From contig NZ_QGTW01000007.1 in NCBI RefSeq assembly GCF_003182355.1, positions 1 through 64,000 on the forward strand: a stretch of 64,000 bases of DNA, written 5' to 3'. This DNA comes from Cytobacillus oceanisediminis (lineage in GTDB: Bacteria; Bacillota; Bacilli; Bacillales; Cytobacillaceae). Below, piece after piece: positions 1 to 9,122 of this stretch; positions within the stretch are counted from its first letter, which is position 1, and every line of letters starts with the position of its first letter. A program made the position numbers and the translations under genes. The notes below the pieces were generated by a model. It had not been told where the DNA came from, did not search any database, and worked only from the letters and a program-made list of their open reading frames with translations.

Positions 1-101
1 ACTGTTACTCCGTCGACCCCACTTGCACCTTTATTTTTATAGACGCGCACGTAGGCTTCGTTCATATTTTGATTACTTAGAATCTGTTCTAAAAGCTCCA
101 C
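1..101 (-). CDS. ltrA: Group II intron reverse transcriptase/maturase, N-terminal fragment (partial)
   Basis: A GTG start at 101 is preceded by GGGAAGGAG at a suitable distance. The 33 visible residues (begins MELLEQILSN, then NKGASGVDGVT near residues 22-32) match the N-terminal segment of intron-encoded reverse transcriptases, including the typical NKG-x-x-G-x-D-G block that precedes RT0/RT1. The protein would splice and mobilise the surrounding intron. The rest of the gene is beyond position 1, so it cannot be judged whether it is intact. Confidence 0.75.
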   Translation of the reverse strand, partial: MELLEQILSNQNMNEAYVRVYKNKGASGVDGVT

Positions 102-604
102 ACTCGTTTCTCCTTCCCTCTCACGTAGTAAGTGCTAGCTCCATTTTGGTTATCCTTTGAGATACGCTCATACTTTCACCATTAACACATTCGGAGTACG
201 TCACTTACGCATTCGTGGTGTTGAAACACTATAAATTGTTCAGCCCTTCATGAACTTATTTCACTACTATGGCTTCTGCTGACTTCTTGCGACTAACCTT
301 TTTTTGACTGTACTTCTGTACATCCGCAAGACCTCCCAGGGTAAGACAACTATCTTTCCTCTTTTACTCGTCTGATTTACTCTACAAAGTTACGCACATC
401 TTTTGGACTTTGACTTGTTGTGGAGTCTCATCCCTTTGTAGAGCCTTAGTATCAGATTTCTGTTCGTCGAGCCAAGATTTTATTCCCACGCTTCCTCCAG
501 CCCTAACCTCGCGATTAGTACCTTGCGCTTCCTTAGTGGTTAGTCGATGTGTACCCCCACAGTGGACTTTCACCACCTAGATAGTTGCCATGCCTGGCAC
601 ACAC
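1..604 (-). mobile_element. Group II intron, 5' portion (bacterial class C likely), cut by window edge
   Basis: Read on the minus strand, the element begins with a GUGYG-type 5' end (GTGTG at about 604-600; the run GTGTGTG makes the exact base uncertain by 2 nt). About 500 nt of conserved-looking non-coding sequence follows, which fits domains I-III, and then a reverse-transcriptase ORF starts at 101. The insertion point lies directly after the hairpin and T-run of the comZ terminator, which is the preferred target of class C group II introns. Class C is inferred from that position and from the short RNA; the full ORF and domains V/VI lie outside the window. The 64-codon open frame at 382-576 lies inside the ribozyme region and is not a gene. 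Confidence 0.8.
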
Positions 605-631
605 AAAAAAACCAGCCCCCACAGGCTGGTT
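604..631 (-). terminator. comZ terminator, occupied by the intron insertion site
   Basis: On the minus strand the sequence is AACCAGCC-TGTGGG-GGCTGGTT followed by seven T. The first intron base follows immediately after the T-run. The hairpin serves comZ and is probably the feature recognised by the intron. Confidence 0.85.
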
Positions 632-638
632 CCTCAAA

Positions 639-833
639 TTATTCATTTTCTTTCATAGCGTCTGCTTTGCCCATTTCGTAGGCTTCGTTCATGACTTTGG
701 TAAAGAGGTTCATGAACGGCTGGATCATTTCCATGGAGAGTTCAATGCCTGCTTCGTCCAGTTGCTGCTTGGCTTCAGGCATGTACTTCATGGCGATTTG
801 CATAAATTCCATAGTTTTGTCATTTGGCTGCAT
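639..833 (-). CDS. comZ: Competence protein ComZ
   Basis: This 64-residue protein has the ComZ pattern: an N-terminal FMQIAMKYMPEA segment, the central ELSMEMIQPFMNLF segment and an acidic, Lys-rich tail. In Bacillus subtilis comZ is the second gene of the med-comZ operon and represses comG expression. Here it starts 32 nt after med on the same strand and ends at a strong terminator. Family and gene order agree. No membrane segment or signal peptide is visible. Confidence 0.88.
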   Translation of the reverse strand: MQPNDKTMEFMQIAMKYMPEAKQQLDEAGIELSMEMIQPFMNLFTKVMNEAYEMGKADAMKENE

Positions 834-865
834 CTGATGGTACCTCCTATGTATAGTTCTGCTTT

Positions 866-1825
866 TTATTCATTGGGCAGTTTGCCTGTCTTTTTGTACT
901 CTTCAATGGCAGCATTTAATTCCTTTTTGAAGTCTTCGTCTACAATAGGACTGAATTTTCCTAGTGAGATAACTTCATCTTGAAAATCAAAGGAAAGGTT
1001 GCCGGACTTTAGTTCGCCTTTATTGAATTTCTCTGCCACTACTTCATACAAAACGTCGACATGCTGTACTGTGCTTGTTAGCACGACTGATTCACCCAGG
1101 TCGGACTGATCGGATATAAACCCGATGGCATACAGTCCTTTTTCTTTTATTTTTTCGATAACAGGAACATTATACCCATCACCGGCAGGATAGACAACAT
1201 CAGCGTTTTTGGAAATGAGGTTATCAAGCAGTTTTATCGCTTTTTCTTCATTGTCCCAGTTGCCTACATATTGGATTTCTACATTAACATTTTTGTTAAT
1301 ATAATTGGCGCCTTCAAAAAATCCTTCTACTTCAGGCTGCCATTCAAAGGCCGCGAGTACGCCTACGGTTTCGGTTTTGGTTACGTGGCCTGCTACCATG
1401 CCCCCGAAAAAGCCCATCGCATAGGCTTCAAAATTCAAGCTGGTTGTATTTTCATTTTTGGCATTGCCATTAAAGCTTACAAAATGGATATGTGGATATT
1501 TTTTAGAGATGTTGTTAAAGTATTCCGCATATTCATTGCCATGGCCGAATATCAGATTTACACCTTTTTGGTCAAACTCTTTGACGGCCCTTTCTACAAC
1601 CATCTCGGAGTTCATGCCTTCTTTATAATAGACATCTACATTATATTGGGATTGAATCTTTAACAAACCTTTATAGCCTTTGGTTCCCCATACTTGATCG
1701 TTCACCGTATCGGGTACTAATAATCCAGCTTTCTCAAGTTTCCCCGTGGGCATTACTTGTCCACAGGAGGCCAATAAAAGAAGGCACAAAAGAAGGATCC
1801 CGTATTTCTTTAATGTCTTATGCAT
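866..1825 (-). CDS. med: Med, BMP-family lipoprotein, positive regulator of comK
   Basis: The 319-residue protein starts with a lipoprotein signal (hydrophobic LLLCLLLL followed by the lipobox LLASC near residues 14-18). The rest is a Bmp/PnrA-type substrate-binding fold with the Med-typical segments VWGTKGYKGLL, YPAGDGYNVPVI and LTSTVQHVD. The ATG at 1825 is chosen because GGCGGAG lies 9 nt upstream; the frame is open further 5' without a better site. In B. subtilis Med stimulates comK transcription, and some relatives bind nucleosides. It is expected to be anchored to the outer face of the membrane and co-transcribed with comZ. Confidence 0.88.
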   Translation of the reverse strand: MHKTLKKYGILLLCLLLLASCGQVMPTGKLEKAGLLVPDTVNDQVWGTKGYKGLLKIQSQYNVDVYYKEGMNSEMVVERAVKEFDQKGVNLIFGHGNEYAEYFNNISKKYPHIHFVSFNGNAKNENTTSLNFEAYAMGFFGGMVAGHVTKTETVGVLAAFEWQPEVEGFFEGANYINKNVNVEIQYVGNWDNEEKAIKLLDNLISKNADVVYPAGDGYNVPVIEKIKEKGLYAIGFISDQSDLGESVVLTSTVQHVDVLYEVVAEKFNKGELKSGNLSFDFQDEVISLGKFSPIVDEDFKKELNAAIEEYKKTGKLPNE

Positions 1826-1959
1826 CTCCTTTTTCTCCGCCTCTCTGTAAAAGCTCCTTCCTGCTTTCACTTCATACATGATGGTAAGTCCGGTTTATTT
1901 TACCAAACTAATTTAATTCTACCTTGTCTATATGTTAATTGGAAAGATTTTTTTCTTAA

Positions 1960-2793
1960 TCAATACTCATTCCTGTTCAGTAAAGCATTTAAGTGTCCCC
2001 TTTGCTTCTCCAGGCCCTCAGAATATTTCATCGAATTCTTCACTGTTTTCTCTATTATTTTACCTTTTTCCAAATCATCGTGTCTGTGATTTAAGCTATA
2101 TTCAAGGGATAGATATTCAGCACATTTTTGCCAATGTCCCGGGAGGCTGCTTTTTAATAAATAAGTTCCGCCTTGAATGTTTTTAGTTTCCTCCATTATT
2201 GAATGAATGAGATCATCTATAAAAATAGCATCATGAATCCATTCCCGGTTACTTAATTCTGCCCTTTTTCGATCAGCTAAAGCCTGGTGAAAGATAAATT
2301 CCTCCGGCTGCCAGGGACCGTAAATTGCAGGCAGATAAAAAGAATAAACCGCAATGTTATTTCGCTTAAGAAGCTCAATCGCTGTTTCACAGCGGCTATG
2401 TGCCCTGTTTATGTCTTTCAGCCACTGAAGCGGGAATAGAAACATAATTATCGAATGGGATTTCTCCAATTCATTCATATTATTAAAAAGGTATTTCTCT
2501 ATAAGCTCATTCTCTCTTAATGCGGATAGATTATTCTTTAAATAGAAATCATAAAAATCAATAAAGAGTACTGTATCTTCCTTTATTTCCTTTTGAGTTT
2601 CCAGCCATTCAGAGTAATTCATTTCATAGAAATTCGCATTGCGTCCAATCTCCAAACGCTTTTCGTTTAGATAAAGGTCTTCCTCCCCTTTATTGATATG
2701 GATTCCATCTATCTCAAAGCCCTGATCAAGCAGATATTTACACAGGCTGAACCCAATGAATTCATATGCACCTAATATAACTGCCCTGTCCAT
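1960..2793 (-). CDS. yjaV: YjaV-like NAD-dependent epimerase/dehydratase-fold protein
   Basis: This is a 277-residue protein. The N-terminus (AVILGAYEFIGFSLCKYLL) resembles a degenerate Rossmann nucleotide-binding loop of the extended SDR epimerases. The usual GxxGxxG is replaced by G-A-Y-E-F-I-G, and no clear YxxxK catalytic pair is visible, so enzymatic activity is uncertain. ATG 2793 has GGAGG 7 nt upstream. The gene lies between yjaU and med on the same strand, as in B. subtilis, where its function is unknown. The symbol rests mainly on position plus general similarity. Confidence 0.6.
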   Translation of the reverse strand: MDRAVILGAYEFIGFSLCKYLLDQGFEIDGIHINKGEEDLYLNEKRLEIGRNANFYEMNYSEWLETQKEIKEDTVLFIDFYDFYLKNNLSALRENELIEKYLFNNMNELEKSHSIIMFLFPLQWLKDINRAHSRCETAIELLKRNNIAVYSFYLPAIYGPWQPEEFIFHQALADRKRAELSNREWIHDAIFIDDLIHSIMEETKNIQGGTYLLKSSLPGHWQKCAEYLSLEYSLNHRHDDLEKGKIIEKTVKNSMKYSEGLEKQRGHLNALLNRNEY

Positions 2794-2874
2794 CTTCAAT
2801 CCTCCTCAAAGAATACTCAATGTATCCTATGCTTCAGGGATTGTATTTATTTCTTAGCAATACAAAGGCAGCTG

Positions 2875-3612
2875 CTATAATTCCTTTTCATATTTTCTAA
2901 AGAAGCTCGTCATCTGTGAAGAAATCCGCTGTTTTTTGTCAGGAAGCATATAAAAAACAGTTATGGGGGCCTTTTCATTTTCCCATTTTACAGATCTTTT
3001 TTTCAAATAGTCTGATTGCTTGTAAGCTCTTCCACCTGAAAGAATTTGAATGATTCTAACAGGGACTTTAAGACCTTCTGTAAGATTTTCTTCATGTTTG
3101 TTTAATACGTCAGCTATTTTTCCAGTTTCAATTTCATAGGAACATGCAAGCTCCTTTAAAAGCTTTTTGTAAAAGAATTTATGCTCCTTTTCCTGTTCTA
3201 AATGGTGCTTTAATGACAAAATTGGATTAATTAGTACCGCTGATCGTATCATATGCCCCATTTCATGCATTAATTTAAGGGCAACCAGGGATCCCATTCC
3301 TTCGGCAATTATGTGAATTTTTTCATTTATAATTTCTGTCCGGACTATGTGCTCGTATAAAAATTTAGCTTTATCGACAGCTTTATCGCTGCCCCAGTTC
3401 CTCCCGTATAGGTTGGAATAAAAAATGGTATAGCCATGTTCCCTCAGCTTCCTTATTAATGAATACTTCCCTTCATTTTGTGTCCAAAAACTGCTGTGCT
3501 CGTCAACAAAGTGCCTATCATCCCCAATGATCAGAATACCGAAACCACTTGGTTTATCTGGGTAATGAACCATGCACCATTCGGTATCCAATTGAAAGTT
3601 CCGGCTTTCCAT
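2875..3612 (-). CDS. yjaU: YjaU-like alpha/beta hydrolase-fold protein
   Basis: The 245-residue protein is encoded 81 nt upstream of yjaV on the same strand. The start at 3612 has AAGGAG 7 nt upstream. The region IHIIAEGMGSLVALKLM has the position and shape of an alpha/beta-hydrolase nucleophile elbow, but the expected G-x-S-x-G reads G-M-G-S, so the serine is shifted and catalysis is doubtful. No signal peptide is present. Gene order (yjzD, yjaU, yjaV, med) supports the symbol; function is unknown. Confidence 0.55.
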   Translation of the reverse strand: MESRNFQLDTEWCMVHYPDKPSGFGILIIGDDRHFVDEHSSFWTQNEGKYSLIRKLREHGYTIFYSNLYGRNWGSDKAVDKAKFLYEHIVRTEIINEKIHIIAEGMGSLVALKLMHEMGHMIRSAVLINPILSLKHHLEQEKEHKFFYKKLLKELACSYEIETGKIADVLNKHEENLTEGLKVPVRIIQILSGGRAYKQSDYLKKRSVKWENEKAPITVFYMLPDKKQRISSQMTSFFRKYEKEL

Positions 3613-3853
3613 AGTAAAACTCCTTTGCAGTTTGTTCATTATAATGTATGTATGCAAAATTAAAATGAAAGGGGGATTTGCCCAGTTTCAGACAAGTTCA
3701 ACATCTAGCATGGCTTCCTGTATTCTTTTTGTTATTTCACCTGGATAGGCATATTCACGGAAAAGTTACTGTGCATGTTGTAAATATCAATTTATTTATT
3801 TAACAGCTTATGCTAATATGAAAAGGGATTTAATTATGTTAGAGGTGAAATGG

Positions 3854-4045
3854 ATGAAATTCTTTTGGACATTTTTCTGGACTTTCCTTCTTGTTCAAAT
3901 GTTAACGTACGTGGTTTCTTCGATGCTGGGAGCACATTATGATTTTGTAACCGGTGCCATCCTGGCAGTAGGAACAACCATCTTAATTTTTGTTGTCGCT
4001 TCCATCATTCCTGAGGGCCCAGCTGGGAAAGAGGGACTTCATTAA
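3854..4045 (+). CDS. yjzD: YjzD-like small membrane protein (DUF2929)
   Basis: Starting at ATG 3854 (AGAGGTG 6 nt upstream), the product is 63 residues with two hydrophobic segments: residues 3-22 (WTFFWTFLLVQMLTYVV) and about 31-52. This is the layout of the DUF2929/YjzD family of short Bacillus membrane proteins. It is transcribed opposite to yjaU and convergently with clpB, ending in a shared hairpin terminator. Its role is not known. Confidence 0.75.
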   Translation: MKFFWTFFWTFLLVQMLTYVVSSMLGAHYDFVTGAILAVGTTILIFVVASIIPEGPAGKEGLH

Positions 4046-4080
4046 TCAGAGGCAAGTCTGCAAGAAATTATGCCGACTTT

Positions 4081-4117
4081 AAAAGAGTCATCCTGACTGA
4101 GTCAGGATGATTCTTTT
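4081..4117. terminator. Bidirectional terminator between yjzD and clpB
   Basis: A near-perfect stem (AAAAGAGTCATCCTGAC, loop TGA, matching arm) has A-runs on one side and T-runs on the other. It can end both yjzD (+) and clpB (-). Confidence 0.85.
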
Positions 4118-4130
4118 AATTTAGCCGGAA

Positions 4131-6731
4131 TTATTTTACTGAAAGCTCTATTTTCCCGCTATCAGAAGAAATAACTACTTCACTGTGGTCCTTGATTTGG
4201 CCTGCTATTATTTTTCGAGCCAGAGCTGTTTCTACATTTCTTTGTATAAAACGTTTGAGCGGCCTTGCTCCATATACTGGATCGAACCCGTTTTCTGCAA
4301 TATATTCCTTTGCAAGATCATTTATACTTAGCTTGATATGCTGGTCTGATAATCTTGATTGAAGCTCAGTTACTAATTTAGAAACAATTTCTTTTATTTC
4401 ATTCAGCACTAATGGCTTAAACAGGATCATTTCGTCTACTCTGTTTAAAAACTCAGGACGGAAGTGGGTACGCAGCTGTCCCATTACTTTGCTTCTTGTT
4501 TCTTCATTTATCTCCTCTTCTCCTTCCGAACGTTCCAGCAGAAAATGAGAACCGATATTGGAAGTCATAATAATGACAGTATTTTTAAAATCAACTGTCC
4601 GGCCCTGCGAGTCTGTGATCCGTCCATCATCGAGCATTTGAAGAAGGATATTAAATACTTCGGGATGGGCCTTCTCGATTTCATCCAACAGGATAACAGA
4701 ATAAGGCTTCCTTCGGACTGCTTCGGTCAGCTGCCCGCCTTCCTCATACCCTACATACCCCGGAGGAGCCCCAATCAATCTTGAAACAGCATGTTTTTCC
4801 ATATATTCGGACATGTCGATCCGAATCATTTGTTCTTCGCTATCAAACAGTGATTGAGCCAGGGCTTTAGCCAGCTCTGTTTTTCCTACTCCGGTCGGTC
4901 CCAGGAAAATAAATGAACCAATTGGACGATTTGGATCTTTTATTCCTGCCCTGGCTCTTAGAACTGCGTCCGAAACCAGCTGGACAGCCTCATCTTGGCC
5001 AATTACTCTTTCGTGTAAAATGCTTTCAAGACGCAAAAGCTTTTCCCGTTCTCCTTCTACAAGCTTGGCAACTGGAATGCCCGTCCATCTTGCGACAATG
5101 CCGGCAATTTCTTCTTCGGTAACTTCCTCTCTCAATAGCCGTTCCCCTTGATTTTCATTTACGGCATTTTCGAGTTCCTTCAGCTCTTTTTCCAAAGAAG
5201 GTATTCTTCCGTGGCGCAATTCCGCAGCTTTATTTAAATCATAATTATTTTCTGCTTCTTCTAGATCCCGGCGCATTTTTTCAAGCTGTTCCCGCTTTTC
5301 CTGCACTTTCTGAATACCTTCCTTTTCAAGCTGCCATTTTGCCTTCATGCTGTTGGCCTGATCTTTTAATTCTGCAAGCTCCTTCTGCAAAACAGAAAGC
5401 CTCTCTTTGCTCGCTTCATCGTTTTCCTTTCTTAATGCAGCTTCTTCAATTTCCAGCTGCATCACTCGCCTTGTTACTTCATCCAATTCAGATGGCATGG
5501 AGTCGATTTCAGTCCTGATCATCGCACAGGCCTCATCGACCAAGTCGATCGCTTTATCAGGGAGAAAGCGGTCTGTGATATAGCGGTCGGATAATGTTGA
5601 GGCAGCTACCAGGGCTCTGTCGTGAATATTAACCCCATGATGAATTTCAAAACGCTCTTTCAGACCTCTTAATATGGAGATTGTATCTTCTACATCCGGC
5701 TCCTGGACTAACACCTGCTGGAAGCGGCGTTCAAGAGCCGGATCCTTTTCAATATACTTCCGATGCTCTTCAAGAGTTGTCGCCCCAATACAGTGCAATT
5801 CCCCTCTCGCAAGCATTGGCTTTAGCATATTCCCGGCATCCATGGCTCCTTCTGTTTTGCCTGCTCCCACAATTGTATGCAGCTCATCGATAAAAAGGAG
5901 AATTCTTCCTTCGCTTTTTTTCACTTCATTCAGAACAGCCTTTAATCTTTCCTCAAATTCTCCCCTAAATTTAGCGCCGGCAATCAGGGCACTCATATCT
6001 AGAGCGAAAATGATTTTCTCCTTTAACCCCTCAGGAACATCCCTGCGGACAATCCGTTGTGCGAGCCCTTCTACTATGGCGGTTTTACCTACTCCCGGCT
6101 CACCGATCAGGACTGGATTATTTTTCGTCTTTCTTGAAAGGATGCGAATTACATGCCTGATTTCGCTGTCCCTGCCGATAACCGGGTCAACCTTCCCCTC
6201 CTTTACCTCTGCAACAAGATCTCTTCCGTATTTTTTCAATGCTTCATATGTTGATTCCGGATTTTGAGATGTCACTCTTTGATTCCCCCTAATTTCCTTA
6301 ATTGCATGCTCCGCTTTTTCTTTATTTACACCGCAAGATTTTAAAAATGCTGCCGATTCGGAGTCTGCTGCGTCAGCCGCTGCTATAAAAACATGTTCTA
6401 CAGACATGTATTCATCTTCATACTTCTTCATAAACCTTTCCGCTTCGGCAAGGAGGCGCTGGAGTTTTCCTGTTATATACAGCTTGCCTTGCTCAGCTCC
6501 TGTCCCTGACACTTGAGGTTTTTTCCGTAAAAATTCATGCATTTTTTTAATAAAAGATTCAGCAGGAATCTGCAGTTTTGACAGGATTGATTTAATCAGG
6601 TTATCTTCCTGATCCATTATAGCCAGGAATAAATGGGCTTCATCCACTTCCTGATGATGTTCCCGTATGGCTATTGACTGTGCATTCATAAATCCTTCCT
6701 GCAGCCGCTCTGTCATTCGATTAAGATCCAT
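4131..6731 (-). CDS. clpB: ClpB disaggregase (Hsp100 AAA+ chaperone)
   Basis: The 866-residue length is normal for ClpB. Visible domains are an N-terminal Clp_N repeat (about 1-145), NBD1 with Walker A GEPGVGKT near residue 205 and a DELHT Walker B, a long Glu/Lys-rich middle coiled coil (about 410-530) that distinguishes ClpB from ClpC/ClpA, and NBD2 with GPTGVGKT near 605 and DEIEKAH. The protein rescues aggregated proteins together with DnaK. The upstream region carries a sigma-A promoter and a CtsR operator. B. subtilis itself lacks clpB; here the gene sits between yjzD and yjzC within the conserved arg-med region. Confidence 0.97.
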   Translation of the reverse strand: MDLNRMTERLQEGFMNAQSIAIREHHQEVDEAHLFLAIMDQEDNLIKSILSKLQIPAESFIKKMHEFLRKKPQVSGTGAEQGKLYITGKLQRLLAEAERFMKKYEDEYMSVEHVFIAAADAADSESAAFLKSCGVNKEKAEHAIKEIRGNQRVTSQNPESTYEALKKYGRDLVAEVKEGKVDPVIGRDSEIRHVIRILSRKTKNNPVLIGEPGVGKTAIVEGLAQRIVRRDVPEGLKEKIIFALDMSALIAGAKFRGEFEERLKAVLNEVKKSEGRILLFIDELHTIVGAGKTEGAMDAGNMLKPMLARGELHCIGATTLEEHRKYIEKDPALERRFQQVLVQEPDVEDTISILRGLKERFEIHHGVNIHDRALVAASTLSDRYITDRFLPDKAIDLVDEACAMIRTEIDSMPSELDEVTRRVMQLEIEEAALRKENDEASKERLSVLQKELAELKDQANSMKAKWQLEKEGIQKVQEKREQLEKMRRDLEEAENNYDLNKAAELRHGRIPSLEKELKELENAVNENQGERLLREEVTEEEIAGIVARWTGIPVAKLVEGEREKLLRLESILHERVIGQDEAVQLVSDAVLRARAGIKDPNRPIGSFIFLGPTGVGKTELAKALAQSLFDSEEQMIRIDMSEYMEKHAVSRLIGAPPGYVGYEEGGQLTEAVRRKPYSVILLDEIEKAHPEVFNILLQMLDDGRITDSQGRTVDFKNTVIIMTSNIGSHFLLERSEGEEEINEETRSKVMGQLRTHFRPEFLNRVDEMILFKPLVLNEIKEIVSKLVTELQSRLSDQHIKLSINDLAKEYIAENGFDPVYGARPLKRFIQRNVETALARKIIAGQIKDHSEVVISSDSGKIELSVK

Positions 6732-6745
6732 TGCGAAACCTCCTG

Positions 6746-6762
6746 TTTGACCTTCTTTGATC
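6746..6762 (-). promoter_or_regulatory. CtsR operator of clpB
   Basis: On the minus strand GATCAAAGAAGGTCAAA matches the CtsR heptad direct repeat RGTCAAA-NAN-RGTCAAA with one mismatch in the first half. It lies between the -10 box and the ribosome binding site (GGAGG at 6739-6743), where binding would block transcription. Class III heat-shock control is inferred. Confidence 0.85.
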
Positions 6763-6771
6763 TTTATTTTT

Positions 6772-6799
6772 ATTATAATCCATTACCTGCATATGTAAA
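6772..6799 (-). promoter_or_regulatory. Sigma-A promoter of clpB
   Basis: On the minus strand TTTACA (6799-6794), 16 nt, then TATAAT (6777-6772). The CtsR operator follows just downstream. Confidence 0.75.
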
Positions 6800-6855
6800 G
6801 TTTTCTGCAATCGCATGCTATATGATAACAGCGAAAAATTAAAGCGTTTGACAAC

Positions 6856-6890
6856 AGTTTGAAAGCCATCCGCAAATGGGATGGCTCCTA
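6856..6890 (-). terminator. Possible weak terminator of yjzC
   Basis: The stem GCCATCC-CATTTGC-GGATGGC on the minus strand is followed by TTTC only. It lies about 50 nt after the yjzC stop. The short T-run makes this uncertain. Confidence 0.45.
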
Positions 6891-6936
6891 AGTTATTGTT
6901 ATGCTTTTTCCCCATTTTACTAATGGCTAGTCACAA

Positions 6937-7116
6937 TTAAGGCTTTCTTTTATATGTCCAGACGCGGTTATGGTTGGAAGCCTCCGGAAATTGATCTCCG
7001 GCTCTCAATTTAAGCATTTGAGGATTATTGACGTTGCTTCCTGTTTCGCCGATTTCAATATAAATTCCATTGTTCGGCGCTTTCTGCCCCGGCTTGAATT
7101 GTCTATTTTGCCCCAT
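6937..7116 (-). CDS. yjzC: YjzC family protein
   Basis: This 59-residue small hydrophilic protein starts MGQNRQFKPGQKAPNNG and contains YIEIGETGSN and the C-terminal NHNRVW segment typical of YjzC. AAGGAGG lies upstream of the ATG at a good distance. It sits next to argF (with uppP inserted between) and clpB, matching argF-yjzC-yjzD order in B. subtilis. Its function is unknown; no membrane segment is visible. Confidence 0.85.
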   Translation of the reverse strand: MGQNRQFKPGQKAPNNGIYIEIGETGSNVNNPQMLKLRAGDQFPEASNHNRVWTYKRKP

Positions 7117-7323
7117 GCAGATACCTCCTTTAATCTTAAATCATTTTTATTATTTCCACTCCAGGTTTCCTCATGTGGGTAACTATTGGCATCGGCTGTT
7201 CCTGACGTGAATGGCAAAAGCTAATTTCCTTATTTATGCAATGAACTGGATATCACTTTACACCTCTGTGCTTTTTATAGTTAAATGAGAAGGTATGAGA
7301 TTTCATAGTTGGAGGATTTATTA

Positions 7324-8127
7324 GTGGAAGATTTTTTCTTATTGCTGAAATATTTATTTTTAGGGTTATTTCAAGGTTTTACCGAGCCTATCCCGATTTC
7401 TTCAAGTGGGCATCTGGAAATTGCTGAATATTTTTTTGGACTTGAAATTAAAGGTATGAGTTTCGCATTGCTCGTAAATACGGCTTCACTATTTGCCGTC
7501 CTGATTATATATCGCGAAGATATTATGAGGTTAATACGCAATGGGCTTGAATACGTGACAACCAAGGATAAAAGAGCGGAAGCTGATTTTCGATTTATCA
7601 TTTATTTAATTATTGCTACCATACCAGCTGGAGTTATCGGTGTTTTGTTTGGTGATTATCTTGAAGGGAATATTAAAACAGTCGGTCTAACCTTGCTTGT
7701 TACCGGACTGGCATTATGGCTGATCCGTAATATGAGAGGCCGCAAAAATGACGCCGAATTATCATTGAAAGATGCCATTATTATAGGTTTTGCACAGGCT
7801 GTAGCCTTAATACCTGGTATTAGCCGCTCTGGTGCAACAATTGTTGCCGCAATGGGCTTGGGAATGAAACAGGAAACCGCTTTGCGTTTTTCCTTCCTTT
7901 TATATATTCCAGTAAGCGTGGGCGGAATGATATTAGGCTTTAACGATATTCTTAGAGACCCCAATTTGAATGAATTAGCCTTGCCTTATACACTTGCCTT
8001 TTTTGCATCTCTTGTTGCATCCTACTTCTCCCTGAAGTGGTTCATGAATATTATGGCCAGAGGGAATTTGAAGTATTTCGCCATTTACTGTTTTATTGTA
8101 GGACCGCTTGTATATTTTCTTTCTTAA
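7324..8127 (+). CDS. uppP: Undecaprenyl-diphosphatase, BacA/UppP family
   Basis: The 267-residue polytopic membrane protein has both signature loops: [18 protein letters not shown] near the N-terminus (the Glu and Ser cluster) and [10 protein letters not shown] in the second repeat. It recycles the lipid carrier of peptidoglycan synthesis by dephosphorylating undecaprenyl diphosphate at the outer membrane face, and confers bacitracin tolerance. The GTG at 7324 is preferred because GGAGG lies 8 nt upstream; an in-frame TTG 15 nt earlier would overlap that site. It is convergent with argF and shares its terminator. Confidence 0.9.
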   Translation: MEDFFLLLKYLFLGLFQGFTEPIPISSSGHLEIAEYFFGLEIKGMSFALLVNTASLFAVLIIYREDIMRLIRNGLEYVTTKDKRAEADFRFIIYLIIATIPAGVIGVLFGDYLEGNIKTVGLTLLVTGLALWLIRNMRGRKNDAELSLKDAIIIGFAQAVALIPGISRSGATIVAAMGLGMKQETALRFSFLLYIPVSVGGMILGFNDILRDPNLNELALPYTLAFFASLVASYFSLKWFMNIMARGNLKYFAIYCFIVGPLVYFLS

Positions 8128-8130
8128 AAT

Positions 8131-8164
8131 GCAAAAGCCTTCTCCTGCCGGAGAAGGCTTTTGC
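8131..8164. terminator. Bidirectional terminator of uppP and the arg operon
   Basis: Perfect 15-bp stem GCAAAAGCCTTCTCC with a four-base loop, lying between the two convergent stop codons. Confidence 0.9.
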
Positions 8165-8165
8165 G

Positions 8166-9122
8166 TTATAGAATTTCTGAAAGAACCGCTTTTTGGACAT
8201 GGAGCCTGTTTCCAGCCTGCTGAAAGACTGCAGAGTTGCTGCCATCAATTACTCCTTCTGTAACTTCTTCACCGCGGTGAGCCGGCAGGCAGTGTAAAAA
8301 GACGAAATCTTTTTTAGCTTGTTGGACAAGATATTCATTAACCTGGTATTTTGCAAAATCTTCAAGTCTCTGCTCATTTTCGGATTCCTGTCCCATGCTC
8401 GTCCAGACATCCGTGTAAATCGCATCGGCATCTTTGACAGCTTCGTCTGCATTATGGGAGACTTTCACTTCAGAACCGCTTTGTTCCGCAAATTCTTTTG
8501 ATATCTTAAGAACTGATGGGTCAGGCTCGTAGCCTTCCGGGCATGCAATGGTGATATTTACACCCGTTTTAGCTGAAGCTATCATTAGGGAATGGGCTAC
8601 ATTATTGCCATCACCGACATATACCAAAGTTTGCCCTTCCAAAGTTCCTTTCTTCTCCTGAATGGTTAAAAGATCGGCCAATGCCTGGCATGGGTGGTAT
8701 AGGTCTGTCAGGCCGTTAATTACCGGAATCGTTGCATGATGGGCGAGTTCCTTAATTTTTTCATGCGAGAATGTGCGTATCATGATAGCATCAACGTACT
8801 GCGAAAGTACTTTGGCGGTATCCGCAATGCTCTCTCCTCTTCCCAGCTGCAAATCCTGGCTATTAAGGTAGAGGGCATGGCCTCCAAGCTGAATCATGCC
8901 TGCTTCAAACGAAACTCGCGTGCGCGTTGATGATTTTTCGAAGATCATTCCGAGAATTTTGCCTTTAAGAGGGGAAGATGTTTCCCCTTGCAAATGTGCA
9001 TCTTTTAATTGCTTTGCTTTTTCTAAAAGACCTTTAATTTCCTCTGATGAAAAATCGGCAAGAGTTAAAAAATCCTTTCCTTTTATTTTAAGACTCTTTT
9101 CGGCAGCCTGAATTGATATCAT
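8166..9122 (-). CDS. argF: Ornithine carbamoyltransferase
   Basis: The 318-residue enzyme joins carbamoyl phosphate and ornithine to citrulline. It shows the carbamoyl-phosphate loop SSTRTRVSFE (near 60-70), the HPCQALADL segment and the ornithine-binding HCLPAHRGEEV near the C-terminus. Its ATG overlaps the carB stop (ATGA), implying translational coupling. It is the last gene of the arginine operon and directly consumes the product of the adjacent CarAB. Confidence 0.96.
   Translation of the reverse strand: MISIQAAEKSLKIKGKDFLTLADFSSEEIKGLLEKAKQLKDAHLQGETSSPLKGKILGMIFEKSSTRTRVSFEAGMIQLGGHALYLNSQDLQLGRGESIADTAKVLSQYVDAIMIRTFSHEKIKELAHHATIPVINGLTDLYHPCQALADLLTIQEKKGTLEGQTLVYVGDGNNVAHSLMIASAKTGVNITIACPEGYEPDPSVLKISKEFAEQSGSEVKVSHNADEAVKDADAIYTDVWTSMGQESENEQRLEDFAKYQVNEYLVQQAKKDFVFLHCLPAHRGEEVTEGVIDGSNSAVFQQAGNRLHVQKAVLSEIL

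Noticed and set aside
382-576. 64-codon open frame on the minus strand
   Set aside because: It lies inside the ribozyme part of the group II intron and has no ribosome binding site.
4464-6267. Plus-strand open frames across clpB
   Set aside because: All are antisense shadows of the clear ClpB reading frame.
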